From positions 1 through 40,681 of the forward strand of contig JBAQCU010000028.1 of assembly GCA_049294435.1 (NCBI GenBank): a DNA stretch of 40,681 nt. The letters run 5' to 3'. The position numbers and the translations under genes are program-made. The notes under the pieces are model-generated. The model searched no databases, was not told where the DNA came from, and saw nothing but the letters and a program-made list of their open reading frames with translations. This DNA is from UBA1550 sp049294435. GTDB lineage: Bacteria; Patescibacteriota; Minisyncoccia; Phycocordibacterales; UBA1550. Positions 8,934 to 16,469 of the stretch are shown here, piece after piece (within the stretch, counting starts at the first letter, position 1; the number at the start of each line of letters is the position of its first letter).

Positions 8934-10496
8934 ATGAAAAATATTAAAATTGTTATCGCAGTGATTGCGATTGTAGGAATTGGAGCGCTCGCTTATTCGG
9001 GAATCCAAAAAGGTGACAAAGCGGTTTCTGGTGTTAAAGAAAAAATCTACGTTGCGATTGAAGGTTCGGGGGAAATCGCTGTGATAGATGCAAAGACGAA
9101 TCAGGTTTTGAAAAGAATTAATTTATCTGAGGATAAAAACGGGATGACGGTGGGCTATATGCCACATAATGTTCAAGTTGCTCCGGATAATAAAAGCGTG
9201 TGGGTGACAGCTAATGCTGTGGATGAAAAAGATATGAAAATGTCTTTTCGGATTATTCCGAGAGCAGAAGCGAGCGAGGGGCACAGTGATGAAGTAGTGT
9301 ATGCAGGAAAAAGCAAAGATGAGGTGATTGTTATAGACCCTTTCTCGGATGAAATCGTAAAAAGAATTGAGATCGGGCAAGAGATGCACCTGTCGCATGT
9401 CGCGCTGACCCCCGACAGTGCGTACGCAATCGTTGCTTCGCAGGAGAAAGGGATTGTGTACAAAATAAACACCTCCACTTTTGAAATTGAGAAGGAGGTT
9501 GCAACGAAAAAAAGCGCGGGTCCTCATGGACTCCGCATAACTCCTAACGGCGAAACTGCGTATATCGCAATGCTATCGGGCAAAAGTATGGGGGTTCTCG
9601 ACATTAAAAGTTTCGCTTTAAGCGACATTCCTCTAAAGGGAGCGGTGGTGCAGACGGGTGTTACGCCAGACGGAAAGTATGCGCTCGCTTCGGTGTATGA
9701 CGCAAAAAGTTTGGCAGTGTATGATATTGCTTCCGCAAAGTTGAGCTACATTGATTTGCCAAAAGAAGCAAAAGGTCCCGTGCAGATTTATCCAACACCG
9801 GATTCTCGCTCCGTGTATATCGCCGATCAAGGATTTTATTTCAACCAGCCGGTTGGCGACACAGTCTACAAGATGGATTTGAAGGAAATGAAAGTTGCGC
9901 AAGCTATTAAGGGCGGGTCTGCACCACACGGGGTAGTTGTTTCAAAGGACGGGAAATTTGTGTACGTGACCAATTTGCAGAGTGATGATGTGTCGGTGAT
10001 TGATACCGCCACTGAAAGAGAAGTCGCGAAAATAATAGTTGGTAAAATGCCAAATGGAATTAGTATGTGGTACGGTGATTCTAAAATTTCTGGCAGAGGG
10101 AACTACAGCGAGCTTGTGCCGAATGAAAAAACTTTTGATTTAGGCACGGTCTCAATGGCGAATGGGAAGGTTAATCATTCGTTTGCGGTAAAAAATACTG
10201 GAGGCACACCAGTAAAAATTGTGAAAGTATACACCTCCTGTATGTGCACAGAAGCTATTATTGTAAATGGCTCATCGCGCAAGGGACCGTTTGGTATGCC
10301 TGGACACGAGGGGCTTGTGTCAAAATTAAATGAGACAGTCAATCCGGGCCAAGAAATAATTGTTGAAGTCGTGGTAGACCCAGCAGCTCACGGCCCTCAG
10401 GGCACGGGTCCCGCAAAAAAAGTAGTCTACATAGAAACCAATTCTACAATCAATCCAGTATTGAAACTGGAGCTTGATATAAACGTGATCCCATAG
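8934..10496 (+). CDS. Exported YVTN beta-propeller fused to a DUF1573 domain
   Basis: A 520-residue protein. The N-terminal anchor (about 5-22) is followed by six or seven propeller repeats (about 36-385) of the type VYVAxxxSGxIAVIDxxTxxVLKRI and APHGVVVSKDGKFVYVTN. A C-terminal DUF1573 Ig-like domain (about 395-520) starts at FDLGTVSMANGKVNHSF and contains TSCMCTEA (C436, C438) and a GHEG motif. The CxC pair in DUF1573 may hold metal or form a disulfide. Both domains are typically extracytoplasmic. The fusion beside a metal ATPase suggests an outer-face sensor or metal-handling protein; the substrate is unknown. Confidence 0.88.
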   Translation: MKNIKIVIAVIAIVGIGALAYSGIQKGDKAVSGVKEKIYVAIEGSGEIAVIDAKTNQVLKRINLSEDKNGMTVGYMPHNVQVAPDNKSVWVTANAVDEKDMKMSFRIIPRAEASEGHSDEVVYAGKSKDEVIVIDPFSDEIVKRIEIGQEMHLSHVALTPDSAYAIVASQEKGIVYKINTSTFEIEKEVATKKSAGPHGLRITPNGETAYIAMLSGKSMGVLDIKSFALSDIPLKGAVVQTGVTPDGKYALASVYDAKSLAVYDIASAKLSYIDLPKEAKGPVQIYPTPDSRSVYIADQGFYFNQPVGDTVYKMDLKEMKVAQAIKGGSAPHGVVVSKDGKFVYVTNLQSDDVSVIDTATEREVAKIIVGKMPNGISMWYGDSKISGRGNYSELVPNEKTFDLGTVSMANGKVNHSFAVKNTGGTPVKIVKVYTSCMCTEAIIVNGSSRKGPFGMPGHEGLVSKLNETVNPGQEIIVEVVVDPAAHGPQGTGPAKKVVYIETNSTINPVLKLELDINVIP

Positions 10497-10515
10497 CTAA
10501 TCTAAAAATAAAATT

Positions 10516-11457
10516 ATGGAAAACGAAACACAAGACAAAGCTCCAAAAAATTACACCAATTTAGAGTTTGGTAAAAAGTATATATCAATTGCTACTTTTG
10601 CGGTTGCGTCAATAATTTTTATCGGCGTGATGTATGCTGGTGGATTTGGAGACATAGCAGGCATTAAAGAGAAGTCTGCCCCGGTGGTGGAAACACAAAC
10701 GCAAGTTTCAGAAGAAACAGTTTTGCCGTTTGGTGGAGTTGAATTACAAGTAGAGTGGGGCAATTTGGGTTCAAAACTTGTTGAGGTTGGAGTGATAGAT
10801 GCTGACAAATTCAAGGCGATATACGAGCAGAGAGGGGTATTCACAGATGAATATAAAACTCTGCTTTTTGGGCAAAGCGATGGGAAACTTAGGATTACGA
10901 AAGACAATGCCGGATATCTCTTGAATCTGTTTTGGGCACTTGGTCTTGCAAGTAAAAATCCTATCTTGGATTCTGGCGAGATGAGTGATCCGAAATACGG
11001 AGGTGCTGGCAACTTTGCTTCAACGGGTGGGTGGACGCTCGCGAAAGGTAACGCTATGGAACACTACAGCAAGCATGTGTTCTTTGAGCTGACGATACAA
11101 CAGCAGACGCTCGTGGACAAAGTGTCGAGAGGGATATACCGGCCGTGTTGTGGCAACTCAACGCATTTCCCCGATTGCAACCATGGTATGGCAATGCTCG
11201 GGTTGCTGGAACTCATGGCATCGCAAGGCGTGAGCGAGCATGACATGTGGGATTCAGCACTTGTTGTTAATTCGTACTGGTTCCCCGACACTTATATCAC
11301 CATAGCAACGTACATGAAAGGCAAAGGTGTTCTGTGGAAAGATGTGAATCCAGAGGAAATGCTTGGTGCTAATTATTCCAGCGCGTCTGGATATGCAAAA
11401 ATAGCTTCACAGGTTACCTTACCAAAGCAAAAAGGAGGCGGTAATTGTGGTGCTTAG
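10516..11457 (+). CDS. Membrane-anchored Cys/His-rich protein, probable metal binder
   Basis: A 313-residue protein. A single helix (about 22-42) follows a short polar N-terminus, so most of the chain should lie outside the membrane. The outer part has a striking block RPCCGNSTHFPDCNHGMAM with C211, C212, H217, C221 and H223, and the chain ends in GGGNCGA (C311). The block looks like a metal or cofactor site, but I cannot name the family. It follows the YVTN-DUF1573 gene by 19 bases and closes the operon; a hairpin terminator follows. A joint extracytoplasmic role with its neighbour is inferred. Confidence 0.8.
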   Translation: MENETQDKAPKNYTNLEFGKKYISIATFAVASIIFIGVMYAGGFGDIAGIKEKSAPVVETQTQVSEETVLPFGGVELQVEWGNLGSKLVEVGVIDADKFKAIYEQRGVFTDEYKTLLFGQSDGKLRITKDNAGYLLNLFWALGLASKNPILDSGEMSDPKYGGAGNFASTGGWTLAKGNAMEHYSKHVFFELTIQQQTLVDKVSRGIYRPCCGNSTHFPDCNHGMAMLGLLELMASQGVSEHDMWDSALVVNSYWFPDTYITIATYMKGKGVLWKDVNPEEMLGANYSSASGYAKIASQVTLPKQKGGGNCGA

Positions 11458-11485
11458 CTCGTAGGCTCAGCCTAAAAAGAATACC

Positions 11486-11515
11486 CGTACACTACAGAGT
11501 GTACGAGCTTTCTTT
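11486..11515 (+). terminator. Rho-independent terminator of the metal cluster
   Basis: CGTACACT (11486-11493), loop ACAG, AGTGTACG (11498-11505), then AGCTTTCTTTT. An outer AGCTCGTA/TACGAGCT pairing can extend the structure around a small TAGGCTCAGCCTA hairpin. It lies 29 bases after the Cys-rich gene. Confidence 0.75.
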
Positions 11516-11616
11516 TGTTAAATGATTGAAATGGTCATGTACCCTCAATTCCACCTACTTTTCTTTTTCAAAAGTAGTACAATGCATTCATTATCAGGCA
11601 TTTAATTCACACCAAT

Positions 11617-12378
11617 ATGTTCAATCTTCAAGGAAAAGTTGCGTTAGTTACTGGAGCGCGTCGCGGGATGGGGCGGACACATGCGCTCGCGCTTGCGGGG
11701 CAGGGGGCAAAGGTGATTATTACGGACATTGACCTTGCAGAGTGCGAGCTTGTTGCCGACGAGGTGAAGAAAATTGGCGGAGATGTTATTTGTTTTAAGC
11801 TTGATGTGACGAATAAGGAGGAGGTAGAAAATGTATTTGATCAAGTTGTCGCGGAATACGGAAGATTGGATATTATGGTAAACAATGCCGGCATCTACGA
11901 GTCGCACCCATTTTTGGAAATGACTGAAGCTGAATGGGATAGAACCATTGATATCAATTTGAAGGGGTATTTCTTTTGCGCGCAACGCGCCGCAAAAGAG
12001 ATGGCAAAAAATAAATACGGGCGTATTGTGAACATCGCATCCGTTGCATCAGGCGGAGTAGGTGTTGGTATTGCTGGTGGCGCGCACTACACAGCATCAA
12101 AAGGGGGAATTATTGGTATGAGTGAAACGCTCGCTATTGAGCTTGCGCCACTTGGCATTACGGTGAATGTGATTGGCCCCGGCGCTATTGATACACCAAT
12201 GGTCGGCGCGGCAAATCTTCCAAAAGAGGTGATGGACGCAATGCTTGCAGGCGTTCCACTCAAGCGAATGGGTCGCCCAGAAGAAGTTTCTGCCGCAGTT
12301 GTTTTTCTAGCATCCGACGAAGCAAGCTATGTTACAGGTGCAACACTCTATGTAGATGGAGGATGGTTGGCAGCGTAG
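11617..12378 (+). CDS. Short-chain dehydrogenase/reductase, FabG-like
   Basis: A 253-residue classical SDR. The cofactor loop TGARRGMG (12-19), D63 in the KLDVT segment, NNAG (89-92), and the catalytic set N114, S142, Y158 and K162 (YTASK) are all present. The PGAIDTPM motif and a C-terminal YVTGATLYVDGGW complete the family pattern. Arg residues in the first loop suggest NADP(H). The closest functional class is 3-oxoacyl-ACP reductase, but with no other fatty-acid genes nearby the substrate stays open. A TACAAT lies about 38 bp upstream and there is no SD. Confidence 0.92.
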   Translation: MFNLQGKVALVTGARRGMGRTHALALAGQGAKVIITDIDLAECELVADEVKKIGGDVICFKLDVTNKEEVENVFDQVVAEYGRLDIMVNNAGIYESHPFLEMTEAEWDRTIDINLKGYFFCAQRAAKEMAKNKYGRIVNIASVASGGVGVGIAGGAHYTASKGGIIGMSETLAIELAPLGITVNVIGPGAIDTPMVGAANLPKEVMDAMLAGVPLKRMGRPEEVSAAVVFLASDEASYVTGATLYVDGGWLAA

Positions 12379-12387
12379 GTCTTTTTG

Positions 12388-12421
12388 TTGCAAACACTCC
12401 CGTTTTTGTTAATATGTACTT
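12388..12421 (+). promoter_or_regulatory. Leaderless promoter of the hicBA pair
   Basis: TTGCAA (12388-12393), 16-bp spacer, TAATAT (12410-12415), six bases, ATG at 12422. The spacing to the start codon predicts a leaderless transcript. No obvious dyad operator is visible here. Confidence 0.6.
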
Positions 12422-12664
12422 ATGAGTAAAACAGCACCAAAAACAAGGGAATATACAGCATTTTTTGAAGAAAATGAGCTTGGTGGGTACACGATTACCG
12501 TACCTGCTTTACCTGGTCTCGTTACTGAAGCAAAGGATATGAAGCAAGCAAAAGCTATTTTGCAGGATGCTATCGCTTGTTACATCGAAGGGCTTAAGAA
12601 AATAAAATCAGAGATTCCACAGGAAAGTTTTGTCGCTAGTATGCGTTTGCAAGTTGCTCTGTAA
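12422..12664 (+). CDS. hicB: HicB-family antitoxin
   Basis: An 80-residue protein matching the degenerate RNase H-like HicB fold: YTAFFEENELGGYTITVPALPGLVTEAKDM, then a helix with ILQDAIACYIEGLKK. HicB antitoxins bind and block HicA. The protein ends soon after this domain, so the extra DNA-binding domain of longer HicB proteins is absent. Repression of its own promoter may thus be weak or absent. It lies directly upstream of the toxin, the HicB-first order seen in many genomes. Confidence 0.88.
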   Translation: MSKTAPKTREYTAFFEENELGGYTITVPALPGLVTEAKDMKQAKAILQDAIACYIEGLKKIKSEIPQESFVASMRLQVAL

Positions 12665-12671
12665 TTTTTGT

Positions 12672-12890
12672 ATGCCAAAGTTGCCAATCCTTACCCCAAA
12701 GAAACTTATCAGGATACTATGTGGTATAGGATTTTATATCCATCATCAGTCAGGAAGTCATATTAACCTACGGCACACAATTAAAACAAATCTTCATGTG
12801 GTCATCCCTTATCACAATAAAGATTTAGCACCAAAGACGCTCAAGTCGATACTTTTACAGGCGGATATTTCTGTAGAAGATTTATTGTAG
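12672..12890 (+). CDS. hicA: HicA-family toxin (mRNA interferase)
   Basis: A 72-residue protein with the double-stranded RNA-binding-like fold of HicA. It contains KKLIRILCGIGF and HHQSGSHINLRH (the conserved His in SGSH is residue 30), then a strand with VVIPYHNKDLAPKTLKSIL. HicA toxins cut mRNAs and tmRNA until bound by HicB. The ATG at 12672 lies seven bases after the hicB stop and leaves a protein of normal HicA size. An in-frame start further upstream would overlap hicB and add residues foreign to the family. Confidence 0.88.
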   Translation: MPKLPILTPKKLIRILCGIGFYIHHQSGSHINLRHTIKTNLHVVIPYHNKDLAPKTLKSILLQADISVEDLL

Positions 12891-12897
12891 CAATCAT

Positions 12898-13470
12898 ATG
12901 AAAAATCACGATTACCAAATGGCGATGAAGGTGGCAAACAAGGACGACTACTACTATGACGCTATGGAACTTTTGGGAACAAGGGGCGGTACCAAGCCAG
13001 CAGAGAAACTTCTTTTAGAAGCGTTGAAACTTGACAAAGATTATGTGCAGACGCATGTTGGACTTGCTCATTTGTATAGAAGCTCGGGACAGAAAAAGAA
13101 AGCGAAGGAACACATAAAACTTGCCTACGAAAACACTTTGAAAAAATTTCCAAAGTGGCCGGCTGTGATGATGTGGGGAATGATAGAAAACAGGGCGTAT
13201 ATGCGGGCGATACAGTCTCGCGCTGAACTTTTTGTTGATGATGGCGAGCAAGACAAAGGAATTGAGTTGTATTGCCTTTTGCTCAAGATGAACCCCGGCG
13301 ATAACCAAGGGGTGCGATATGTTCTCGCTGGTGTGTACGCAGGAATAAGCGGGGACGAGATCGACGCCATGTTTGATGAAGGTAATGAAAAACAAAATTG
13401 GAATGCCCTCGAAAAACTTGTTATAGTTCAGAATAAGAAGCATAAATTTTGGGTTGAGCTGGAAGAGTAA
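12898..13470 (+). CDS. TPR-containing soluble protein
   Basis: A 190-residue protein, helical throughout. A TPR-like segment covers about 37-75 (AEKLLLEALKLDKDYVQTHVGLAHLYRSSGQKKKAKEH), and a second degenerate one follows at about 112-145 (ELFVDDGEQDKGIELYCLLLKMNPGDNQ). TPRs mediate protein contacts; no catalytic motif is visible. It follows hicA by seven bases and may be read from the same transcript, but its content does not suggest a toxin-antitoxin role. Confidence 0.75.
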   Translation: MKNHDYQMAMKVANKDDYYYDAMELLGTRGGTKPAEKLLLEALKLDKDYVQTHVGLAHLYRSSGQKKKAKEHIKLAYENTLKKFPKWPAVMMWGMIENRAYMRAIQSRAELFVDDGEQDKGIELYCLLLKMNPGDNQGVRYVLAGVYAGISGDEIDAMFDEGNEKQNWNALEKLVIVQNKKHKFWVELEE

Positions 13471-13480
13471 AAAATTTTCA

Positions 13481-13828
13481 AAGTAACCCCCTCACACCTG
13501 CTCTGTAGAAAACATGGTTGTAGTCTTTGCGAGGCACGAAGCAATCTAGGTTTTACGTGTAATTTTATGGATTGCCACGTCGCAAGCTCCTCGCAAAGAC
13601 AGTGTTTTCTACGGAGCCCCTCACACCCACATAAAGACCTAGGAAACTACGTCTTTGAATCAGCTGGTTCCGATTCAGCAGAATCGTGGCTCTGCCATAA
13701 ACATTAGCAAATTCCGAACTAAGCAGGTTCGTGTCCTGGACATAAACATTACCAAATTCACGGCTCGGCCACAGACTCTTAGACGCTAGTGTTCGCAAAG
13801 ACGGGATCATGGGTGTGAGAGGTTACTT
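13481..13828. repeat. Nested composite of inverted repeats (gene-free interval)
   Basis: AAGTAACC...CTCACACC (13481-13498) is mirrored by GGTGTGAGAGGTTACTT (13812-13828). Inside lies a REP-like element with arms CTCTGTAGAAAACA and TGTTTTCTACGGAG (13501-13514 and 13603-13616) and a GTCTTTGCGAG/CTCGCAAAGAC core, flanked by direct repeats of CCCCTCACACC (13488-13498 and 13617-13627). The rest (13657-13770) is two or three tandem two-hairpin cassettes, each followed by TAAACATTA and CAAATTC. No gene is supported in this interval. Confidence 0.7.
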
Positions 13829-13871
13829 CATAAGCTCTTGGCCTTTTGAGGAAAATGAGGTATGGTAAGTA

Positions 13872-13985
13872 AGTCAAAAGTCGAAAGTCTATAAAGTGTT
13901 TAGGGCCAAGCCCCAAATCAGCTGATTCGAAAGTGGGTGCAAATGCATTCACTTTTGACTTTATGGACTTTAAAAACTTTACAGA
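13872..13985. repeat. AGTCGAAAGT-word inverted repeat with a cassette in its centre
   Basis: The left arm AGTCAAAAGTCGAAAGTCT (13872-13890), continuing ATAAAGTG, is partly mirrored by the right arm TTCACTTTTGACTTTATGGACTTTAAA (about 13950-13976). Between them sits a two-hairpin cassette, GGGCCAAGCCC (13903-13913) and AATCAGCTGATT (13917-13928). It lies immediately upstream of the ABC-F gene and may carry its promoter. Confidence 0.6.
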
Positions 13986-13994
13986 CTCTTGTAT

Positions 13995-15464
13995 ATGGCA
14001 GGCGAAGTTATCGTACGATTTGAGAATGTCTCGTTTGAATACGGGCACAACAAACCCATCCTGGAAGATGTGTCTTTTGCTGTGCGTCGCGGAGCAAAGC
14101 TCACGCTTATGGGGCAAAATGGCGCCGGAAAGTCTTCTCTCTTTGCGCTCATTACTGGTGCAAACAAACCAGAGGATGGTGACATCCATATTGGGAAAAG
14201 CATATCAATCGCCATTTCAAAGCAGGTTGTTCCTCGCGGAGAGCTAGAACTTACTGTGCGTGAATTTTTTGCAAAATGTTTTGATAAGAAAATCTACGAC
14301 CTTGACCCGAAGATTGATGCGGTGCTTGAGGTAGTAAATCTCAAAGGTCACGAGAAAATGCACGAGCGCATCATCAAGTCCTTTTCCGGCGGTCAGCAGG
14401 CGCGCCTCCTACTTGCATCTGCGCTCATTCAAGACCCAGATGTGCTTCTCCTTGACGAACCAACAAACAACTTGGACAAGGCAGGCATTGCGCACCTCAC
14501 CGGCTTCCTCAAGGAATACAAAAAAACAGTTATCGTTATTTCTCATGATGCGGAATTTTTGAACTCATTTACCGAGGGTGTTCTCTATTTAAATATTTAT
14601 ACAAGAAAGATTGAAAATTATGTCGGCAATTATTTCGATGTTGTAAAACAAATTACCGCTCAGATTGAAAAAGAAAATATGAAGAATGCGCAACTTGCAA
14701 AGGAGATTCAGGCAAACAAAGACAAGGCAAACTTTTTCGCAATGAAGGGAGGACAAATGCGTATGGTTGCAAAGCGTATGCGTGAAAAGGCAGAAGAAAT
14801 GGAAGAGGCAAAGGTTGATATTCGCAAAGAAGACAAAACGATTCGTTCGTTCACTATTCCCTCACAGCCCGAGCTCACAGGGGAGCTTTTACATATATCT
14901 TCGTTCTCTGTTTTGAAGCATCACAAGCCCGTTGAGAAGAAAATAAAACTTTCATTAAAGAAAAAATTCCATTTGCTACTGGCAGGACCAAACGGCATCG
15001 GCAAATCAACTCTCCTTGAATCCATTGCAACAGGAAAGGCCTCAGGCGCAAAGATTGCAGATGGTGTACGTGTCGGCTATTATCGTCAGGATTTTTCTAC
15101 ACTGGACTTCAACGATACTGTGTATCGCTCGCTCGCGCGCGCAGCACAGGCAGTGGATGGCAAACTCGATGAAGAACGCATGCGCGCGGTAGCCGCAAGT
15201 TTTCTCATCACTTCTGATGTGATTTATACAAAAATTGGAAGTTTATCAGAAGGGCAGAAAGGACTCGTGGCATTTGCTCAGCTCGTGCTAGAAAAACCAG
15301 GCTTGCTAATTTTAGATGAACCTACAAACCACATCAACTTCCGCCATTTGCCCATCATTGCAAAAGCGCTAGACCAATACGAAGGCGCAATGATTCTTGT
15401 TTCTCACGTCCCCGAATTCGTCCACCAGATTCGTATTGACGAGGTGCTGGATTTAGGGAAGTAG
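13995..15464 (+). CDS. ABC-F family ATPase (ribosome-associated type)
   Basis: A 489-residue protein with two ABC cassettes and no membrane segments. The first has Walker A GQNGAGKSS (40-48), signature SGGQQ (131-135) and LLLDEPTNNLD. The second has GPNGIGKST (about 332-340), a weakened signature LSEGQKG and LILDEPTNHINF. The two are joined by a charged linker (about 225-300) with GGQMRMVAKRMREKAEEME, as in ABC-F factors that reach the ribosomal P site. A role in translation or antibiotic protection is inferred. ATG 13995 is preferred over TTG 13989. No SD is present. Confidence 0.9.
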   Translation: MAGEVIVRFENVSFEYGHNKPILEDVSFAVRRGAKLTLMGQNGAGKSSLFALITGANKPEDGDIHIGKSISIAISKQVVPRGELELTVREFFAKCFDKKIYDLDPKIDAVLEVVNLKGHEKMHERIIKSFSGGQQARLLLASALIQDPDVLLLDEPTNNLDKAGIAHLTGFLKEYKKTVIVISHDAEFLNSFTEGVLYLNIYTRKIENYVGNYFDVVKQITAQIEKENMKNAQLAKEIQANKDKANFFAMKGGQMRMVAKRMREKAEEMEEAKVDIRKEDKTIRSFTIPSQPELTGELLHISSFSVLKHHKPVEKKIKLSLKKKFHLLLAGPNGIGKSTLLESIATGKASGAKIADGVRVGYYRQDFSTLDFNDTVYRSLARAAQAVDGKLDEERMRAVAASFLITSDVIYTKIGSLSEGQKGLVAFAQLVLEKPGLLILDEPTNHINFRHLPIIAKALDQYEGAMILVSHVPEFVHQIRIDEVLDLGK

Positions 15465-15469
15465 CCTTC

Positions 15470-15533
15470 TTGCATTTAAAGGTACTTTTGCGTAGTATGA
15501 GTTTTAGGGTTTTTGTCAAAAATTTATAGGAGG
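15470..15533 (+). promoter_or_regulatory. Promoter plus strong Shine-Dalgarno site
   Basis: TTGCAT (15470-15475), 17-bp spacer, TAGTAT (15493-15498), then a leader of about 37 bases with AGGAGG at 15528-15533, eight bases before ATG 15542. This full SD contrasts with the SD-less genes around it. Confidence 0.7.
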
Positions 15534-15541
15534 AATTCGTC

Positions 15542-16132
15542 ATGTATTTGTTCATTAAGGTTGATAATGTCGGCGTCATTGAAAAGGTGTGCGAGTATCT
15601 TCTGCGCCTAGGCCTGTGGTTTAAGAAATTTGATGACACAGAATACAGGGTTGATGTGTCAGCTGAGGAAAGATCACAATTTCTCCATAATCGCGGTTGC
15701 AGAAGGTCGTTGAATCCATGGCGAGCATGGGAAACATGTAACTCTTTTGTTCAAGCATGGGATTTTGATAATTTGGGGCGTATTTGGCCAAAAGATGAAA
15801 GCGAGATAAAAAGAAATGGAGACACTGCGCCAAAAGGTAAAGGTTGGATAATCGAACACGGCAAAAAAATACGTGTAGCGGGGGAATGTGCCGCCCCAGA
15901 AAACCTCAAACATATTTTTTGTTACAAGTGGTGCACAAAGTACGAGCCGATGAGCATTGAATCTGCGATTTTTGTTGCAGAACAAGTTGCTAAAGAACAC
16001 GAACGTCGCGCACAGGTGCTACGCAGGCAAATTGAGTATTTGGAAACGACAGACATGCAGTACAGAGAAGCAATCAAAACAGGTGGGGAGTTTGAGTATA
16101 AAAATGGCAAGTTCGTGATTAGTACCCCCTGA
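15542..16132 (+). CDS. Unknown SD-led protein with scattered cysteines
   Basis: A 196-residue soluble protein I do not recognise. The first 60 residues look like a small alpha/beta unit (MYLFIKVDNVGVIEKVCEYLLRLG). The middle is rich in Trp and Cys (RGCRR, WETCNSF, GECAAPENLKHIFCYKWC), and the last third is a charged helix (about 140-180) that could form a coiled coil. It is transcribed alone from its own promoter, starts at a strong AGGAGG and ends at a hairpin terminator. In these respects it resembles the other SD-led orphan genes of this window. Confidence 0.75.
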   Translation: MYLFIKVDNVGVIEKVCEYLLRLGLWFKKFDDTEYRVDVSAEERSQFLHNRGCRRSLNPWRAWETCNSFVQAWDFDNLGRIWPKDESEIKRNGDTAPKGKGWIIEHGKKIRVAGECAAPENLKHIFCYKWCTKYEPMSIESAIFVAEQVAKEHERRAQVLRRQIEYLETTDMQYREAIKTGGEFEYKNGKFVISTP

Positions 16133-16152
16133 AAGAGCAATGACGCAAGATT

Positions 16153-16190
16153 AACCACAGCCGAAGCAATTTCGTCTGTGGTTTTTGTTT
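16153..16190 (+). terminator. Rho-independent terminator
   Basis: AACCACAG (16153-16160) pairs with CTGTGGTT (16176-16183), with inner CGAA/TTCG pairing, followed by TTTTGTTT. It ends the SD-led gene at 15542. The inserted element at 16193 begins right after it. Confidence 0.8.
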
Positions 16191-16192
16191 GA

Positions 16193-16309
16193 CCCCGTTA
16201 GAGGTCGCGGGCATTTGATTATTTTATTGAACACAGAGTTAAATAACAAACTTTTGAAAGATATATTGTTCAGTGGTTTTTTGGGCGAAACGCCCTACCT
16301 CTAATGGGG
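16193..16309. mobile_element. MITE-like element, copy 1, inserted at a -35 box
   Basis: A 117-bp element with terminal inverted repeats CCCCGTTAGAGGT (16193-16205) and ACCTCTAATGGGG (16297-16309), one mismatch. It is flanked by direct repeats TTTGA (16188-16192 and 16310-16314). The right-hand duplicate forms the start of TTGACA, the -35 box of the helicase promoter. Inside is a GGGCGAAACGCCC hairpin. There is no coding capacity. A related element lies at 18829-18949. Confidence 0.75.
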
Positions 16310-16310
16310 T

Positions 16311-16469
16311 TTGACAAAAAGCCTTAAATAGTATATACTTGTTTTAACTTCATCTCATAGAGTTTTTGTCCCATAAGGTTGTCTAAATCTTCATCGCGTT
16401 CAGGGGCTTTCAGAGAAATTAACGAAGAATTAATTTAAGCCTATATAAACAGGCCTTTTAAAACAATAT
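16311..16469 (+). promoter_or_regulatory. Helicase promoter and long untranslated leader
   Basis: TTGACA (16311-16316), 17-bp spacer, TATACT (16334-16339) is a near-consensus sigma-70 promoter. The leader of about 125 bases has no SD before ATG 16470. A long leader on an RNA-helicase mRNA recalls cold-responsive genes; that comparison is inference. The leader contains AATTAACGAAGAATTAATTT and GCCTatataaacAGGC hairpin potential near the start codon. Confidence 0.7.
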
